64,000 nucleotides of DNA from Byssochlamys sp. IMV 00236 (GCA_001931875.2 MSJH02000834.1:186001-250000), one strand, 5' to 3'. Shown: positions 1 to 11,932, numbered from the stretch's first letter. Translations and numbers: made by a program. The notes: generated by a model from the letters alone, not told the origin.

Positions 1-776
1 GCATCGCTAAGTTCGTCTGAGATACGCTGAACGATATCCTGGAAAGTATCGGTGCGGTATTCGTCAGAAAGGCCGTCGACCTTGTGAATGAAGACTTCGA
101 TGTTGATGTTAGGGTAGTACTGCTGGACAGTCAAGATGGTGCGGTTCAAACGTGCGACCGAGTCCAAGTAGTCGTCCTGAGCATCGATGACCCAGACCAG
201 AGCTCCCAGTGAGCCAAAGATGTCTTCAAGATCGAAAGAGGGCTCGAGATACTCCAGCTGTCCCGGAAAGTCCCAGACCTGGAAGTCCATGAAAGAGCTA
301 TACCAGTTAGCATGGGAGTGCACATAAGGATCATACATACTTACTGGATAGAGTCTTTCTGAATACGAGTAGTCGATTCCAGGAACAGAGTTTCAGTAGG
401 CGGCATCTTATGGAAGACCACGCTGGATATAGACGACTTGCCGCTCCTGGTGGGGATCAGCCCTTGCCATACTCAGAACATATCCACACCCTTGGTCTTA
501 CCTGCGAAGTCCCATCAACAGAAGACGCGGTTTCGTATCACGTAGCTTCGGGTGTCCAGCGAGCTGGCCAGGTTTGGCTTGCCCTGGCTGCGCTAGGGCT
601 TGATTGGAGCTCGATCCCTGTAAGGTTTCCTCAAGGCTTAGCTGTGCACCTGTCTTGACTTCTGGGGGCTCTCCATGCAAGAGGGAAGTATCTGAGTAGA
701 TGTGACGTTCTGGACCCGGCAACACCTTCCTGCGGTTTAGATGCGCCGGGGGTATTGGCATCCTGGATGGCCACAT
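1..776 (-). CDS. gtr2: Rag-family GTPase Gtr2 (RagC/D type), 3' end off the window
   Basis: Amino-terminal part of a RagC/D-type small GTPase; in the EGO/Rag complex on the vacuole Gtr2 pairs with Gtr1 to signal amino acids to TORC1. I read three exons: 776-502, 446-345 and 297-1 (running out of the window). The P-loop GLRRSGKSS is at about residues 89-97 and spans the first intron. The second intron falls just before [12 protein letters not shown] (switch II/G3). Then come VIDAQDDY and [11 protein letters not shown], the latter very characteristic of the RagC/D branch. The first exon encodes about 80 residues before the P-loop, rich in Pro, Gln and Gly and poorly conserved in character, so the ATG at 776 is the likely but not certain start. 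The effector/roadblock half lies outside the window. Family assignment is firm; the start is less so. Confidence 0.88.
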
Positions 777-2940
777 ACCAGCGAACAGACCAGCGAACAG
801 CCACTCAGGAGGGGGGTGTGATTGTAGATAAGGGTATGGACAGTGGAAAGAAGAGTGTAGCTTGCTTTCAGACAGTTATAACACTAGCAAGACTGAGGAT
901 CTTTGTCGTGAATACTCCCATACGCATCACGTGCTGGCAACTCCGGGTTGCCGTGACAAGATGTCAAATGGCTGTAGCCTCAAAGGAGCACTTAACATCA
1001 TGACCTTTGCACTTGACGGCGACATGAGAGTTTTCTCACAACGCAAAGGTCTCGCTTCTAGCAACTGGATGAAGAAGGCTCTCGAGGCACAAACGCAAAC
1101 GAAGAAACAAGGAGATCAGGAGAACACGCGCCAGCCCATGGGAAGACTCGTCAACGCTCCTCGCGAGGTCAAGCCTTAGAGGAAAGTACCACAGATGCAA
1201 AGACAAAAGTCCGTAAAGGGAATCACAGGCTTATCAGAGATAGGAATACCCCATCAATCAACGTGGATCCGCTGGCGGTACGCGCGGGTACAGGACAGCA
1301 ACCCAGGCACCAATAATAAAAGGTTCGATGGAGGCTCGAAAAAAAGGAATAAAACAGATAACAGAAACCAAGAGACGGGTTTGAACATGATCGCTTACCT
1401 CCATTATGCTATCTGTCTCGTGCTCGCGAGTCCAAACGCCAGTCAAGACGACCTGTCGAGAGCTTTCTCATGCGGATCATATCAGCAAGGCCCATCAAGG
1501 AGCTATATCAAGGACAGAAGATCCAATACGTGGCGGAACCAGAGATAGACATACCGCTAGATGATGCTGTTGGCCGGAAGGATTTTGAGTGCGTGAAGCA
1601 GGTGTGGAGAAGGGAAGCTGGATGGTCCAAGGCTGTGTCTTCTTCCAAGAACGTCCTGTGCCTGGGAAGGTGAAGAAAGCTTAGAGCAAATCACGGCGGC
1701 AAATTCCCCAGCCGTCTTTGAAGAATCAGGCTTGTTGTGTGGACGACGATGTCGCCGAGACGATCAGTGTACGTGATTGGTGAGATGTACGCAAAAAGCA
1801 AAACACAGCTGCTCAGGTATGTCCACTCATGGCCGAAAGACAGGAGCTTCCAAGATACACGTGTATGGAACAGCCAGAGAAGCCTACTAGAATGATCATA
1901 CAGACTATCTCAAGGATATCCCTGCATATCATCCACAGAGCTGGAAAGCGGGTGACACGGACAAGGCGGCGGGTATTAAATGCCTTCACCGGTGGAGATT
2001 CTGTTTGCTGAGCCTGAGGATTTCTAAAGGTGCAGCAGTCCAACCACTACAGGAATGGGTTAGACAGGAATATTGAGGTCAGTAAAAAGAATTGAACCAG
2101 AGAAGCCGTCACTAAGAAGCCGGCAGTTTGCAACAGGCCGAGACGTCGTGATACGATTAAACGTGGTGGTGCTTCAATTGGCTGCCGACGGGCTTGGCAG
2201 AAGCGGCAGCTGTCCCCACTTTCCCGATTCCGCACAACATCCAGGTCTGCTCTTGTATCGGAATTGTATACAGACGTAGGGATTCAGGATCGATTCACAG
2301 GGTCATTTGGGCCCAAAGAGGCCCCAGCCGTGGATCTTTCTCTGTTCCGCGATTAAAGCTCTTTCGCTATGGCATAACTCGACTTCGCTGGAGCAGACTA
2401 CACCCTTGCCCGAATCACCAATGCTGTGCCGACATACCTAGAGGGCTTTTCTCCTCTAGGTCTGAGCGACGTTGTACTAGATCAGTAGCCTAATTCTGGC
2501 GTTCAAATTTCAAGAGCGGTCAGAAGTGTTACACAGTAAGATTGTCTGTGAAAGGGGAATCAGTTGGACAAAGAAAACGCCCTGCGAGCTAACTTATTCT
2601 TTGATAGTATTTCTATCTATCATGCGAGATCAGAGAATATTTTTGACCAGTTTTAATTGCATTGTCCGGGAATATGGCTTCTGGAAATGGTACTTCTGGC
2701 AATAAACGCCTATATATTAGGTAGAGTATATCTGCGAGGCACTCGGGTCGCCGATGACGTATGTCAAATTCTTACTCAACCAGAACTGGTTGCCCTAAAT
2801 AAGCAGCATGTCTTAAGTTTCGATTGCTATTATTGCTCTGTATGCCGCATAAGAGGGCCCGTCTGAAATTTTCATGATGTTCTTGATAGGGAAACTGTTG
2901 GCAAGGACCTCTCGCATGCCAGACATAGTTACCGTTGCTC
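777..2940. other. Gene-poor region between gtr2 and the agmatinase gene
   Basis: About 2.2 kb without a convincing gene. Short open stretches occur on both strands (for example 862-1179, 1470-1673 and 2194-2493, plus strand), but none shows a family motif or a set of splice sites that joins them. Around 2350-2480 and 1600-1790 the codon composition looks protein-like in more than one frame, with stops in between, so remnants of old genes are possible. The gtr2 promoter should lie in the first few hundred bases. Confidence 0.5.
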
Positions 2941-4562
2941 CTACAACTCATCTTTCATGGTACCCCTCACGTCTCCCCCAAAGTCCTTATCATTTGCCAT
3001 CAATGCCAAAATATCCACCAGAAGATCAGCAGCGGCAATGCTAGTTGTTTCCGCTACAGTGTCGTACGGCGGAGAGACCTCGACCACGTCGGCGCCTACT
3101 AGATGAACACCTTCAAGACCCTTGATGAAGCGTTTCAATTCGCGCGTTGTCCAGCCTCCTGATTCGGGAGTACCAGTAGCTGGCGCAATGGAAGGATCCA
3201 AAACTGCCATTATCTCTCAGCACGATGGTCCCAAAAGATGAACGGTAGACGATTTGATGGAGCGACATGGACCAAAAGACAAGCTTGCTTACCGTCGATA
3301 TCAATACTGAGGTACGTTGGCGTGTCTCCCACAGTAGTACGGACTTTGTTTACAATGCCCTTCACACCAATGTCATCGATCTCTTGAGCCTCGATCAACG
3401 TGAAACCCACGTCCTGATCGATCTCGTAGTCCTTGGATGACTTGAATAGCGCCAATATCAGCAATGAAACGCTTCAATGATACTATACTCAGCTAGCTAC
3501 TCACGAAAAGCTTTGTCCGTAAACCACCATGGACGCTTGTGCCTTTGCTGATACATCCTTCACGGCTAGCATGCCAGAAGAATGTCCCATGTGTTATGGC
3601 AGACTGATTCGAGGCGATTCCAATGTAGCCCTCATAGGGATCCCACCTGCATATCCACATTAGCCACTGAAAAGGACCTGTTGTCAATCACGATATAGAG
3701 GAAACGCCATGTTGGGGTCAGCCCTGGGGACCTACGTATCGAGATGAGAATCCAAATGGATGACAGATATTGGGCCATATACAGTCTTCAAACTACGGAG
3801 AATTGGAAGCACAATAGAATGGTCACCGCCGAGAGAAAGAATCCGGGGATGCTTCCAACCATCTAGAATGGAGTGATTAATGTCAAGAGTTTTTATGAAA
3901 ATTAGTGGAAGGGACTGACCAGAGATATCACTAGTCTTGTGATACAAGATCTGTCTATATCCTTGCTCCATCTGCTTGAACGCATGCTCTGCATCGAACG
4001 GTGTAATAGGTATATCGCCACAATCAATCTATTCCAGGAATTAGCAAAGTGCCCTCTGAAGGTCTGTAGGAAACTCACAATGGTAAGCCCTTGCTCGAAA
4101 GGATCGACACCCCATGGTGAATTATAGCTTCGACCCTTTTTTTCTCGCGACGAAGCTGCACGGATACCGCGAGGTCCAAATCTCGCACCAGGACGGTAAG
4201 ATGTCGACGTGTCGTATGGGAAACCCAATATAGCTATGTCAAGAGGCTTTCAATCTCTTAGTCTCTGAACGCATTTGTGGATCCGTTGCAAATCCCATAT
4301 ACCTCGTTATGAGAGTGCGCAAGACATCTCTGCCATTCCAAATGCGCAAACGTTACTGGTTGGGAAAATGGAAGGTCTACGGACAAATCTGTGAAGATCC
4401 AATGATGACTGTCAACAACGGTGAGCCAATTCAATGATTATATGAACATGTACCTTCAATCTTGTACTTAAAATGTGGACCAACATTGAGCGTCGACTCG
4501 CTTTGTGCCCCAAGCGCAATGTAAAGGATCGAGAGTATAACATGCCCGATTAAAGAAATCAT
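2941..4562 (-). CDS. Secreted agmatinase/ureohydrolase-family enzyme
   Basis: A 383-residue ureohydrolase of the arginase/agmatinase family, which hydrolyses guanidino compounds to urea and an amine at a two-manganese site. Eight exons: 4562-4454, 4388-4303, 4246-4079, 4028-3920, 3862-3736, 3646-3505, 3440-3293 and 3203-2941; they total 1152 bases in frame. All six metal ligands are visible: H172 in GGDHS, D195/H197/D199 in DSHLDT, and D294/D296 in SIDIDVLDP. The entry motif [14 protein letters not shown] is present. The first exon encodes a hydrophobic leader ([20 protein letters not shown]), so the protein is probably secreted or enters the secretory pathway, as many fungal agmatinase-like proteins do. 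The substrate cannot be fixed from sequence: agmatine is the family default, but guanidinobutyrate or others are possible. It stands alone, without polyamine neighbours. Confidence 0.9.
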
Positions 4563-5338
4563 TTCTACTCTTTACCAGCGCTCAGATGAGGAATATTTCA
4601 AAGACATTAATGCCCTGCGCATTGAGGTTCAGTGATAAATAGGTAATGGCTTATCTGACATGTTGCTCTTATCGCGTCTTGATATGCATCGGCCGCTCCG
4701 TCGCCGATGATACATCCTATCGCGGAGAGGTCCCATGTGTGACACTATATATAAGTAGAAAGATTTGAAGAAAGGTACGTAAAGAAATAATGAAAGATGC
4801 ATACTCAACAACGTCATAGTAAGAGGGTGCCAGTAGCTACACCATAGTGTTGATAGTGGTAGGAGATCTGTTACAATCCCAGTTCGCAGCTTACAATGAA
4901 AAAGCTTAGGTATCTTGCTAGCTGTGGAGAGTCAGCAATGCGATCAGTGGTCGGTAACATCCAGAGCCTTATGTCCACCGGAACTGATTTGTCGAAATGA
5001 CTGGGATTTTAACATCGGCATCCGGACATTGGGTCGTGTGGTACATACATCAGCACCTCCCTTCGCAGACTTAGTCCTACCATTTAACTATTGAATGTCC
5101 CAAATCACCCATTGCTCAAAGTAGACACCTCGACCCTATAGTTGAAACGTTGAATCAAAGCTTTCTTGTTACTAAGTGTCTGTAATGGTCATATTGACCC
5201 ACCTTCATGGGGTCCGAAGCATACTTAAACCAAGAAACCCCGATGGCTCTCAAAATAGCGAGCAGTCTAGCAGACTTTTTGATATCTTGTTTCGTACATC
5301 ATCTCTCTTTTCCCTTTCCTGAGGTTTCTACAAGATAC
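4563..5338. other. Intergenic region upstream of the agmatinase gene
   Basis: Probably the agmatinase promoter. On the minus strand, 4748-4607 reads as an open, protein-like stretch with three cysteines ending 44 bases before the agmatinase start codon. It is too close to be a separate gene and no clean start was found, so it is not called. Confidence 0.4.
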
Positions 5339-5488
5339 ATGGCTCTAACCGTGAATTTCTTTCTTTCAGCTCCCAAAAACAAACACTCATACAAGTACGA
5401 ATTCCATCCCAACAACCAGGCTGAACTGGGAAACCCCACAGAGAATAAATCAGTGATCAAGGCCGCGGTGGCTTCTCATGTCGAATGA
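5339..5488 (+). CDS. Possible 49-residue small protein, unknown
   Basis: A short ATG-started frame preceded by a pyrimidine-rich leader of the kind seen before fungal start codons. The product would be hydrophilic, with APKNKHSYKYEF followed by an Asn/Glu-rich tail ending in ASHVE. I recognise no family. A purely chance frame of this length is entirely possible; the pyrimidine tract and even codon composition are the only support. Confidence 0.25.
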   Translation: MALTVNFFLSAPKNKHSYKYEFHPNNQAELGNPTENKSVIKAAVASHVE

Positions 5489-5538
5489 GGAACTCTAGAG
5501 ACAATAATAATGATATAGGTAAAAGCACCAAGCGATGC

Positions 5539-5730
5539 TCAGCGTTTAGAGTAGTCGTCGAGTGCATGGTTGGGCGCCCTTCTGAGATGTTCGATGACAA
5601 CCAGTGATGACATGAATCGACCCTGATTCGATTCGAATTCGAGGATATCTGTGCGCAAAGGTTCGTATGGGCCGCCCGGTGGTCGCCTTACGCTAGTGCT
5701 TATGAGCCGGGAGGACTGTTGTGATGCCAT
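5539..5730 (-). CDS. Possible 63-residue small protein, unknown
   Basis: ATG-started frame on the minus strand, divergent from the O-methyltransferase gene and separated from it by about 175 bases. Its composition (RPPGGPYEPLRTDILEFE, then HLRRAPNHALDDYSKR at the end) looks protein-like, but no family is recognised. It could instead be the last exon of a decayed gene or untranslated leader sequence. Confidence 0.22.
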   Translation of the reverse strand: MASQQSSRLISTSVRRPPGGPYEPLRTDILEFESNQGRFMSSLVVIEHLRRAPNHALDDYSKR

Positions 5731-5905
5731 TCAGTTGTTGGAGGGGTAAATTATCTTTCCAGAGCACTTGCCCTCTTTTAAACGACTGAATATTAACAAG
5801 GCCGCTTCTTGTATATATTAATCCAGTGAAGACACAGTTCGTGGCTTCTACTCTCCATTGCCTTCTTCTGCAATAAAACGCCCTGAATATCAATAGCGTG
5901 ACATT

Positions 5906-7264
5906 ATGCCCAGGCTTACTCCGCAAGAGCTGCTTGAGGAGCTTGAAGCCTTCGCTGAGAGCCCTCCTGCGGAGTTGGAAAAGGAACCAGGCCAAGCAGC
6001 GAGAATCTCGCACGCAGCAAATAAAGTGGTACTGTCACTGGAAAAACCTGCAGATGTTGTCGCTCGTCTATTTCTTTCTCAAGTATGCCCATCCACATTG
6101 ATGCTTGTGTAACTGCATGTATCCAAACTGACAATCCATACCTAGCCTATTGAACAACTTACAGTACGCGTTGCATCTCGTCTGGGGCTCTTTCGAGTTC
6201 TCAAGGAAAGTAACGGGCCTAAGACCCTGAAAGAACTGGCGGCAGCAACTGGTGCAGATGAAGTTCTGCTCGGTGAGACTATGACAATCCATCGATGAAA
6301 TCTTTCTGCGATAACTAACATAAATCTAGCTCGGGTCTTGCGTGCCTTGGCGGCATTTGGCGCCATTCTAGAAGTCAACGAAGACGGATATGCCTTTGCA
6401 CCGTCTTATGAGCTGTTTGCTAACCAGACTTTTGCGGATAGTTTGGACCACTGGTAAGGGATACCTGAATGTTCAGGAAAGAAGATACTGAGATAGGAAT
6501 CTAGTGCCACATTCTTGAATCTCACATACCAGGCCCTTCCAGATTTCCTGTCTTCAATCAAATTTGCAGACCCGACTGATCCTAACAATACCGCTGTGCA
6601 GCAAGCATTTGAAGCCCAGGGTCAAGGCATTCTAGAAATATTGATGGCTCGTCCGGAAATTGCTCGTGGCTTCGGGGTCATGATGAATACGTGGGGTGAG
6701 GATAACTCTCTCATCCAGGATTTATACCCTGTTAAGGAGAAATTGGCCCAAAACTTCGACCCAGAGACAGTTATGTTTGTCGATGTCGGTGGCGGCTACG
6801 GTCAGAAAGCCATTGCGCTTAAACGAGCAGTGCCGGATTTGCCTGGACGCTTTATCGTCCAAGACCTCCCTGATACAATTGAGCACGCGCCCAAAGTCGA
6901 AGACATCGAATACCAGGCCCATGATTTCTTGACCGAGCAACCAATTAAGGGGGCTCGCGCATATTATATACGCCAGTGTCTGCACAACTGGCCTCATGAG
7001 AAATGCGTTACCATTCTTTCCCAACTTGCTAAGGCGATGAAGCCGGGGTACTCCAGACTCTTTATCCATGAGCTGATTGTGCCGCAGCGTCACGCTGGCA
7101 CTTGGATGGTGACCCAGGACTTCAACATGATGACCCTCTGCGGCACCAGAGAGAGAACTGAAGCACAATGGCGGGAGCTCCTTGTGGAAGCTGGTCTTAA
7201 GGTCTCCGGTGTCTACTATCCTGACGACGGGGTGTCTGAGGGTGTCGTGGAAGCCGAGCTTTGA
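5906..7264 (+). CDS. SAM-dependent O-methyltransferase (COMT-like fungal family)
   Basis: A 395-residue class I O-methyltransferase of the fungal family often used in secondary metabolism to methylate hydroxyl groups of aromatic or polyketide substrates. Four exons: 5906-6082, 6146-6272, 6330-6453 and 6505-7264 (1188 bases, in frame). The N-terminal part forms the dimerisation/winged-helix region (VRVASRLGLFRVLKE; TGADEVLLARVLRALAAFGAI). The SAM-binding motif VDVGGGYGQ is at residues 235-243, and the likely catalytic histidine is H303 in RQCLHNWPHEKC. Length is normal for the family. The next gene downstream is a reductase of the SDR class on the same strand, 645 bases away. There is no polyketide or peptide synthase in the window, so a role in a metabolite pathway is only a possibility. 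Confidence 0.9.
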
Positions 7265-7909
7265 GGGCGGCGACTATTAGGTAGATCTACCAAAGGAAAT
7301 CTGCTGTGTTGATGCCATGTTGATGCCATTATATAGTATATTCTAGGTCATTGGATCTCATGTGATAGACTTCAAATCGACAGGCAATTCTCGCATTCGG
7401 GTCAAATTTGCTTAACAGCTGCGAAACTCGGCTAGGATAACTTTAGAAACTTGGCAGAGATGAAACGATGTTCGAGCTCTTCATTATTTGGTTAAATGCC
7501 GCCAAGTCGATCAAAGAAAATCCGATGGTTGATGTCGCGAACACGCGGCTGGCGGTTTCACCTGTGATACACTCCGCGATGACAAGAACGCACAGGCTCG
7601 TAGTGTCCTGCATTTACCTAATGAAGGGAAGAAACAGAGCATGCCAGCCTGTGATTCGAGCCTTCGCATCCTCCTAAACCCTCTACCAGAAGACTTCTTG
7701 TTAGTGGAAGCGTCATTGTGGTGCGGCTCGGCATAAGTATGCTGGAGAATGTTGTGATCGGCCAAACGATGTCTCGTTCCTCCGAACAGAAGATTCAACC
7801 AAGGACTGAATCGTACGCTTCAAATTAACCCGACTGCTCGACAAAATTGACTGGTATAATTTTGTTGCGGAGGAAATTGATATAGTCACTTCCAAAAAGG
7901 AACGACATA
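7265..7909. other. Intergenic region between O-methyltransferase and SDR genes
   Basis: Contains the terminator of the upstream gene and the promoter of the SDR gene. Short open frames on both strands (7468-7677, 7511-7798) show no family features and are not called. Confidence 0.5.
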
Positions 7910-8863
7910 ATGACAACGATCAAGGTCCCTTCTTCAGTAACGGATGCGCTGACCTTCGCGGGAGCTGCTACGTCATTTTACCTGTTCACGCAATTCGCGC
8001 GACACCTTTACATTTACCTTCGACCATCTTCACTTGACAAATATCGCTCCAAGGATAAGGAAACTTGGGCGCTTGTCACTGGCGCCAGCGATGGAATCGG
8101 TCTCGGCTTTGCACAGGAGCTGTGTAGACGGGGATTCAATGTCTTCCTCCACGGCCGGAACCGCGAAAAGCTGCTAGGCATTCAGGAACGGCTGAAGGCA
8201 GAATTCCCCGCTGCCAAAACAAAGATAATTGTCTTCAACGCTGGCGGGTCGACTGAAGATATCGATGCCATTGCGCGTGAAGTCGGCGATGCCAATCTCA
8301 AAGTCCTCGTCAACAATGTCGGTGGCCAGACAGGCGTGTCCAATACATACAAACGCCTTGACGAGATGACGCACGATGAAGTCGAGTACCTGCTGGGTCT
8401 AAATGCAAGGTTCACGACGCATATTACGCGGGTTCTCCTGCCTGTCCTGGAGAAGAATGAGCCTAGTCTCGTCTTGAACGTCTCTTCTATAGCCTCTGCA
8501 GGCTTCCCGTGGCTCAGTATTTACAGCGCCTCAAAGGGTTATATTGACTCGTTTTCCGGCGCCCTCAATGCGGAGATGAAAGCATACGGGAGGAACATCG
8601 AGGTTATGGCACTTCGTGTCGGCAGCGTCAGCACGGCCGCGATGGACATCAATGCAAACCTCTTCGCGCCTACAGGCAGGACGATGGCAAGCGCAGCTTT
8701 GAACAGAGTTGGATGTGGTGAACACTTGGTCTGGGGATATTGGTGGCATAGACTGCAGGGTCTCGGGTTTGACGTGCTTCCTCGGGGAGTCATGCTTTCT
8801 GCCGCGACAGGCCGTCTAAGACAGCTGAAGGAAGATGCAGACAGGAAGGAGAAGAGTCAATGA
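7910..8863 (+). CDS. SDR oxidoreductase, 3-ketoacyl-CoA reductase / 17-beta-HSD12-like
   Basis: Intronless, 317 residues. It resembles the very-long-chain 3-oxoacyl-CoA reductase (Ifa38/HSD17B12) branch of short-chain dehydrogenases, which reduce ketoacyl-CoA or steroid ketones with NADPH. A hydrophobic N-terminal segment (about residues 14-36) precedes the Rossmann fold, as in the ER-anchored members. The cofactor motif TGASDGIG is at residues 57-64, NNVGG further on, and the catalytic YSASK at 205-209 with a serine pair (NVSSIAS) before it. The C-terminus is basic (RKEKSQ) but without a clear KKXX retrieval signal. Since fungi carry a housekeeping Ifa38, this copy may be a paralogue with another substrate. 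The start at 7910 is the first ATG and fits the membrane anchor. Confidence 0.85.
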   Translation: MTTIKVPSSVTDALTFAGAATSFYLFTQFARHLYIYLRPSSLDKYRSKDKETWALVTGASDGIGLGFAQELCRRGFNVFLHGRNREKLLGIQERLKAEFPAAKTKIIVFNAGGSTEDIDAIAREVGDANLKVLVNNVGGQTGVSNTYKRLDEMTHDEVEYLLGLNARFTTHITRVLLPVLEKNEPSLVLNVSSIASAGFPWLSIYSASKGYIDSFSGALNAEMKAYGRNIEVMALRVGSVSTAAMDINANLFAPTGRTMASAALNRVGCGEHLVWGYWWHRLQGLGFDVLPRGVMLSAATGRLRQLKEDADRKEKSQ

Positions 8864-9299
8864 AGTTCAGACGTGAACTCATCGTTTTGACATATCGGAT
8901 AGGACGGTCTGCAAAGAGAAAGACCGGGGTCCGGCCAAACATCAGTCTGATTCATGTCGTAAGATTGTCCCTGCGGGACATAACAGAGGATTATGTATAG
9001 ACTAGTTGGTAGCAATGGTTATAAAATATGTAATGTATATAAAAATCTGCCCAAAGAGCAGCATTAAAACAATTATTCGACTCGATCGACGATTCAGCTC
9101 GGACAAAATGGAACTTCCGCGTACTTACTTAAGTAGCTCACCGCCTGCCTCCCACGTCATAAGTGCAAAAGCGGTGCGTTGGAGATCGCCGGTTCGTTTC
9201 CGTTGGCCCAGCAGCTGTTGGGAGCTGTGAGCTTGCGATATATCCTTGTCTCCGTCTGTCTGAAGTGTTGGTGATCGATCTCGAAGGCCATTGTCCACG
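8864..9299. other. Intergenic region between SDR and acid phosphatase genes
   Basis: Terminator of the SDR gene and promoter of the phosphatase gene. No other feature was seen. Confidence 0.5.
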
Positions 9300-11192
9300 A
9301 TGACATCGCTTGTACCCCGCGAGCCCTACTCGAAGGAGGAGCTCGAGCGTCTGTATCCCAAGGGCCTGCAGCTTCAATTGGTTCAAGTGGTGAGTGACTT
9401 CGATAAGGCGAGTTAGTTGGGGGTCCCTGACGATCATACAGTTCCTTCGACACGGTATTTGCCATTGACGCTCATTCCATGATCCCAACTGACCGTGGTA
9501 GGCGAGAGAACGCCTGTGTCGTCCAGATTTCAGAATGTATGGACCTCCCGCTTCCAATTGTCGATCCCACTAGCTGACTTTTAACAGGCAGGGCTGCCAC
9601 CATGTAATAAATGCCTGTCAGATATCCTCGTTCATCCGCTGATGCGATAGTTAGATTGGCCCTATTGCAGTGTGGCCCGCCGCATGACTGCGATGGTAGC
9701 CAGCAATGAGGACCTTTCACAATGGAATAGCTTTCAATGGCGACGGAAGATGGAAGCCTTTGGACGAAACGACGAAGCAGTCGTCTCACTCGGTCCTGAG
9801 GGAGAAATAGAAGGCATCTGGTGAGTCAATGGCAAGAACACGAATCTGGGAGCATTCTATCTAACAAGATGGATAGTCAGCTGGGTGAGCTGACAGACAA
9901 GGGACGACAAACGACCTTTGCTCTCGGCCAGCGGCTGAGATATCTCTATGTCGACAAACTGGGCTTCATGCCAAAGATAAAATCTCACGCTGAAGACATG
10001 TACCTTCGTACAACTCCAATCCCCCGGGCTCTGGAATCTCTACAACAGGTGTTTTGGGGCATGTATCCCGCACACGCTCGTACGGCTGATTTCCCGCCTC
10101 CTGTTATCGTGGGACGCAGTGTTGCGGAGGAGAACCTTTTCCCAAATGAGGGCAACTGCCGTCGTTTCAGGCAGCTCGCCAGAGCGTTTGCCCAGAGAGC
10201 GGCAGACACATGTATGCCATCTGCTGAAATCTGGTTTACAATGGCTAACGCACTGTTTAGGGAATGAATCCGAGGAAATGGACTATCTGAACAAACTATG
10301 GTCTAAATGGATGCACCCCAGTTACCCTCGGGTCGCTGTCGACTCCCACCCTCGTCTTTCCGGAATCATGGACACCATCAATGCTTCACTGGCTCACGGA
10401 CCGGCCACGAAGCTCCCATCAGAGTTCTACGATCCTAAGGCCAGGGAGTATATACACAAGATCGCTGTAGACGAGTGGTACTCTGGGTACAGAGAGAGCG
10501 CGGAATACCGGAGATTGGGCATCGGTGCTCTGGTGGGAGACATCGTTGATCGCATGGTCAGCACAGCGGTTGAGGGTGGTTGGCGCAGTGACACGACTGC
10601 TGCTAGCACCTCGGATACGGGAACTCCTATCAAGTTTGCTCTCAGCGGATGCCACGATACTACTCTGGCTGCTATTTTGACCAGCATGGGCGCTTTCGAG
10701 AACCCAGAGTGGCCGCCTTTCACCTCATCGGTTGCGATTGAGCTTTTCTCTAAGAAGACGAGAAGCTCGACCGAGCCCGCCGGGGTTGACGCCGCAGGAG
10801 CTGTCCTGGACGAGCTATACAACCCTGCCTCAAAGGATACAGTTCCCAAGTCGGGCCTTCTGTCTTTTTTCACAGGCCGATCATCTCCCTCCCCTCCTTC
10901 GCCATCCGACCTCGCCCGCAAGCCCCTGGACAGCTATCCTCCAGCTACCAGAGGCGTCCTACGACAGCACTATGTCCGTATCCGATATAACGACCGCCCC
11001 ATGAGAATACCTGGCTGTGCCGCTAAGCCAGAGAACCACCTTCCTGGAGACGACACATTCTGTACGTTGGAGGCATTCAAGGAGATTGCAGACAAGTTCA
11101 CTCCGAAGGATTGGAGAGAGGAATGTCTGGAAAACATCGGAGAGGGACTATTTGGCAAGGATGGAAAGGAGAAAATCCCATCAGGATACTAG
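9300..11192 (+). CDS. Histidine acid phosphatase-family protein (ACP6-like)
   Basis: A 528-residue branch-2 histidine phosphatase, closest in layout to lysophosphatidic-acid/acid phosphatase type 6 proteins. Seven exons: 9300-9389, 9442-9454, 9502-9536, 9588-9603, 9655-9820, 9877-10211 and 10261-11192 (1587 bases, in frame). The phosphohistidine motif FLRHGERTPV (catalytic H34) is spread over three exons, two of them very small. The proton-donor HD is H350-D351 in SGCHDTTL. Other family blocks are GELTDKGRQTTFALGQRLR and YLRTTPIPRALESLQ. A Ser/Pro-rich insert precedes the C-terminal domain, which ends in a Lys/Gly-rich tail. There is no signal peptide, so it is not one of the secreted phytases; a cytosolic or mitochondrial site is more likely. 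The substrate is unknown. Confidence 0.87.
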
Positions 11193-11932
11193 TAGATGAG
11201 TGATAACAGAACCAATGTCAGCGTGAGGAGATGATTCAATGAGCCGGATCTCATCTGGAAAAAATAAGCCATGAGTATTACCGATGTATATTGGATGATT
11301 GCTGAGCAAAAAGATTTGACGATTCTTACATTACATTCTCTACTTTGCAATCACGATGTTTACAGTTCAGTAAAATAAACGATTAGAAACGCATCTATCT
11401 AAATAGCAAGAAAAAGTCTCCTCATATCGCAAATAAAAGAGTATTATCTCTCTAAAACCCTATATGAAAAAAAAAAAACAGTAGTTCATCGGCATATAGA
11501 TAACTAATAGACTCGATAACTAGACTAATAGACGCGATAACCCCGATAGGCAGTTCCATTTGATACCGTAGATGTTTTCTGCAGAAGGGATGACAGATAT
11601 GCCTGTAGGATTATTTCGGACATTAATAAAACGTAAAGGCGTGCGTGGAGTGGATGATACTTCGGGAGAGGACGAAGGAGTATAAGGAAGGGAAGATTGA
11701 AAGGGCTGTTGGAGTTGATCTTAAGTTGTATACTTTTTATCTTTTGAGAGTGGTAAGAGGATTGCTTAAGTACAGTGGTTGAATCTGCGACTAGGAGCCG
11801 AGCCCGATGCCAAAGTATGGATTTTCATCGCATTTATCTAGGCTACTTGCCATGGTTCTCTATATCTATGAGAGTGTTTATTTATTTATAGTAGTACATG
11901 ATATCGTTATATACCAAGAATGGCCGATATAT
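11193..11932. other. Convergent intergenic region between phosphatase and tRNase Z genes
   Basis: AT-rich 740-base stretch holding both 3' untranslated regions. It contains an A-run near 11467-11478 and two repeats of an 'aatagacgcgataa/aatagactcgataa' type near 11507-11541. No gene is seen. Confidence 0.5.

Noticed and set aside
4607..4748. Minus-strand cysteine-containing open stretch (ending CQISHYLFITEPQCAGH) just upstream of the agmatinase
   Set aside because: It ends 44 bases before the agmatinase ATG and no start or splice arrangement was convincing; most likely promoter or leader.
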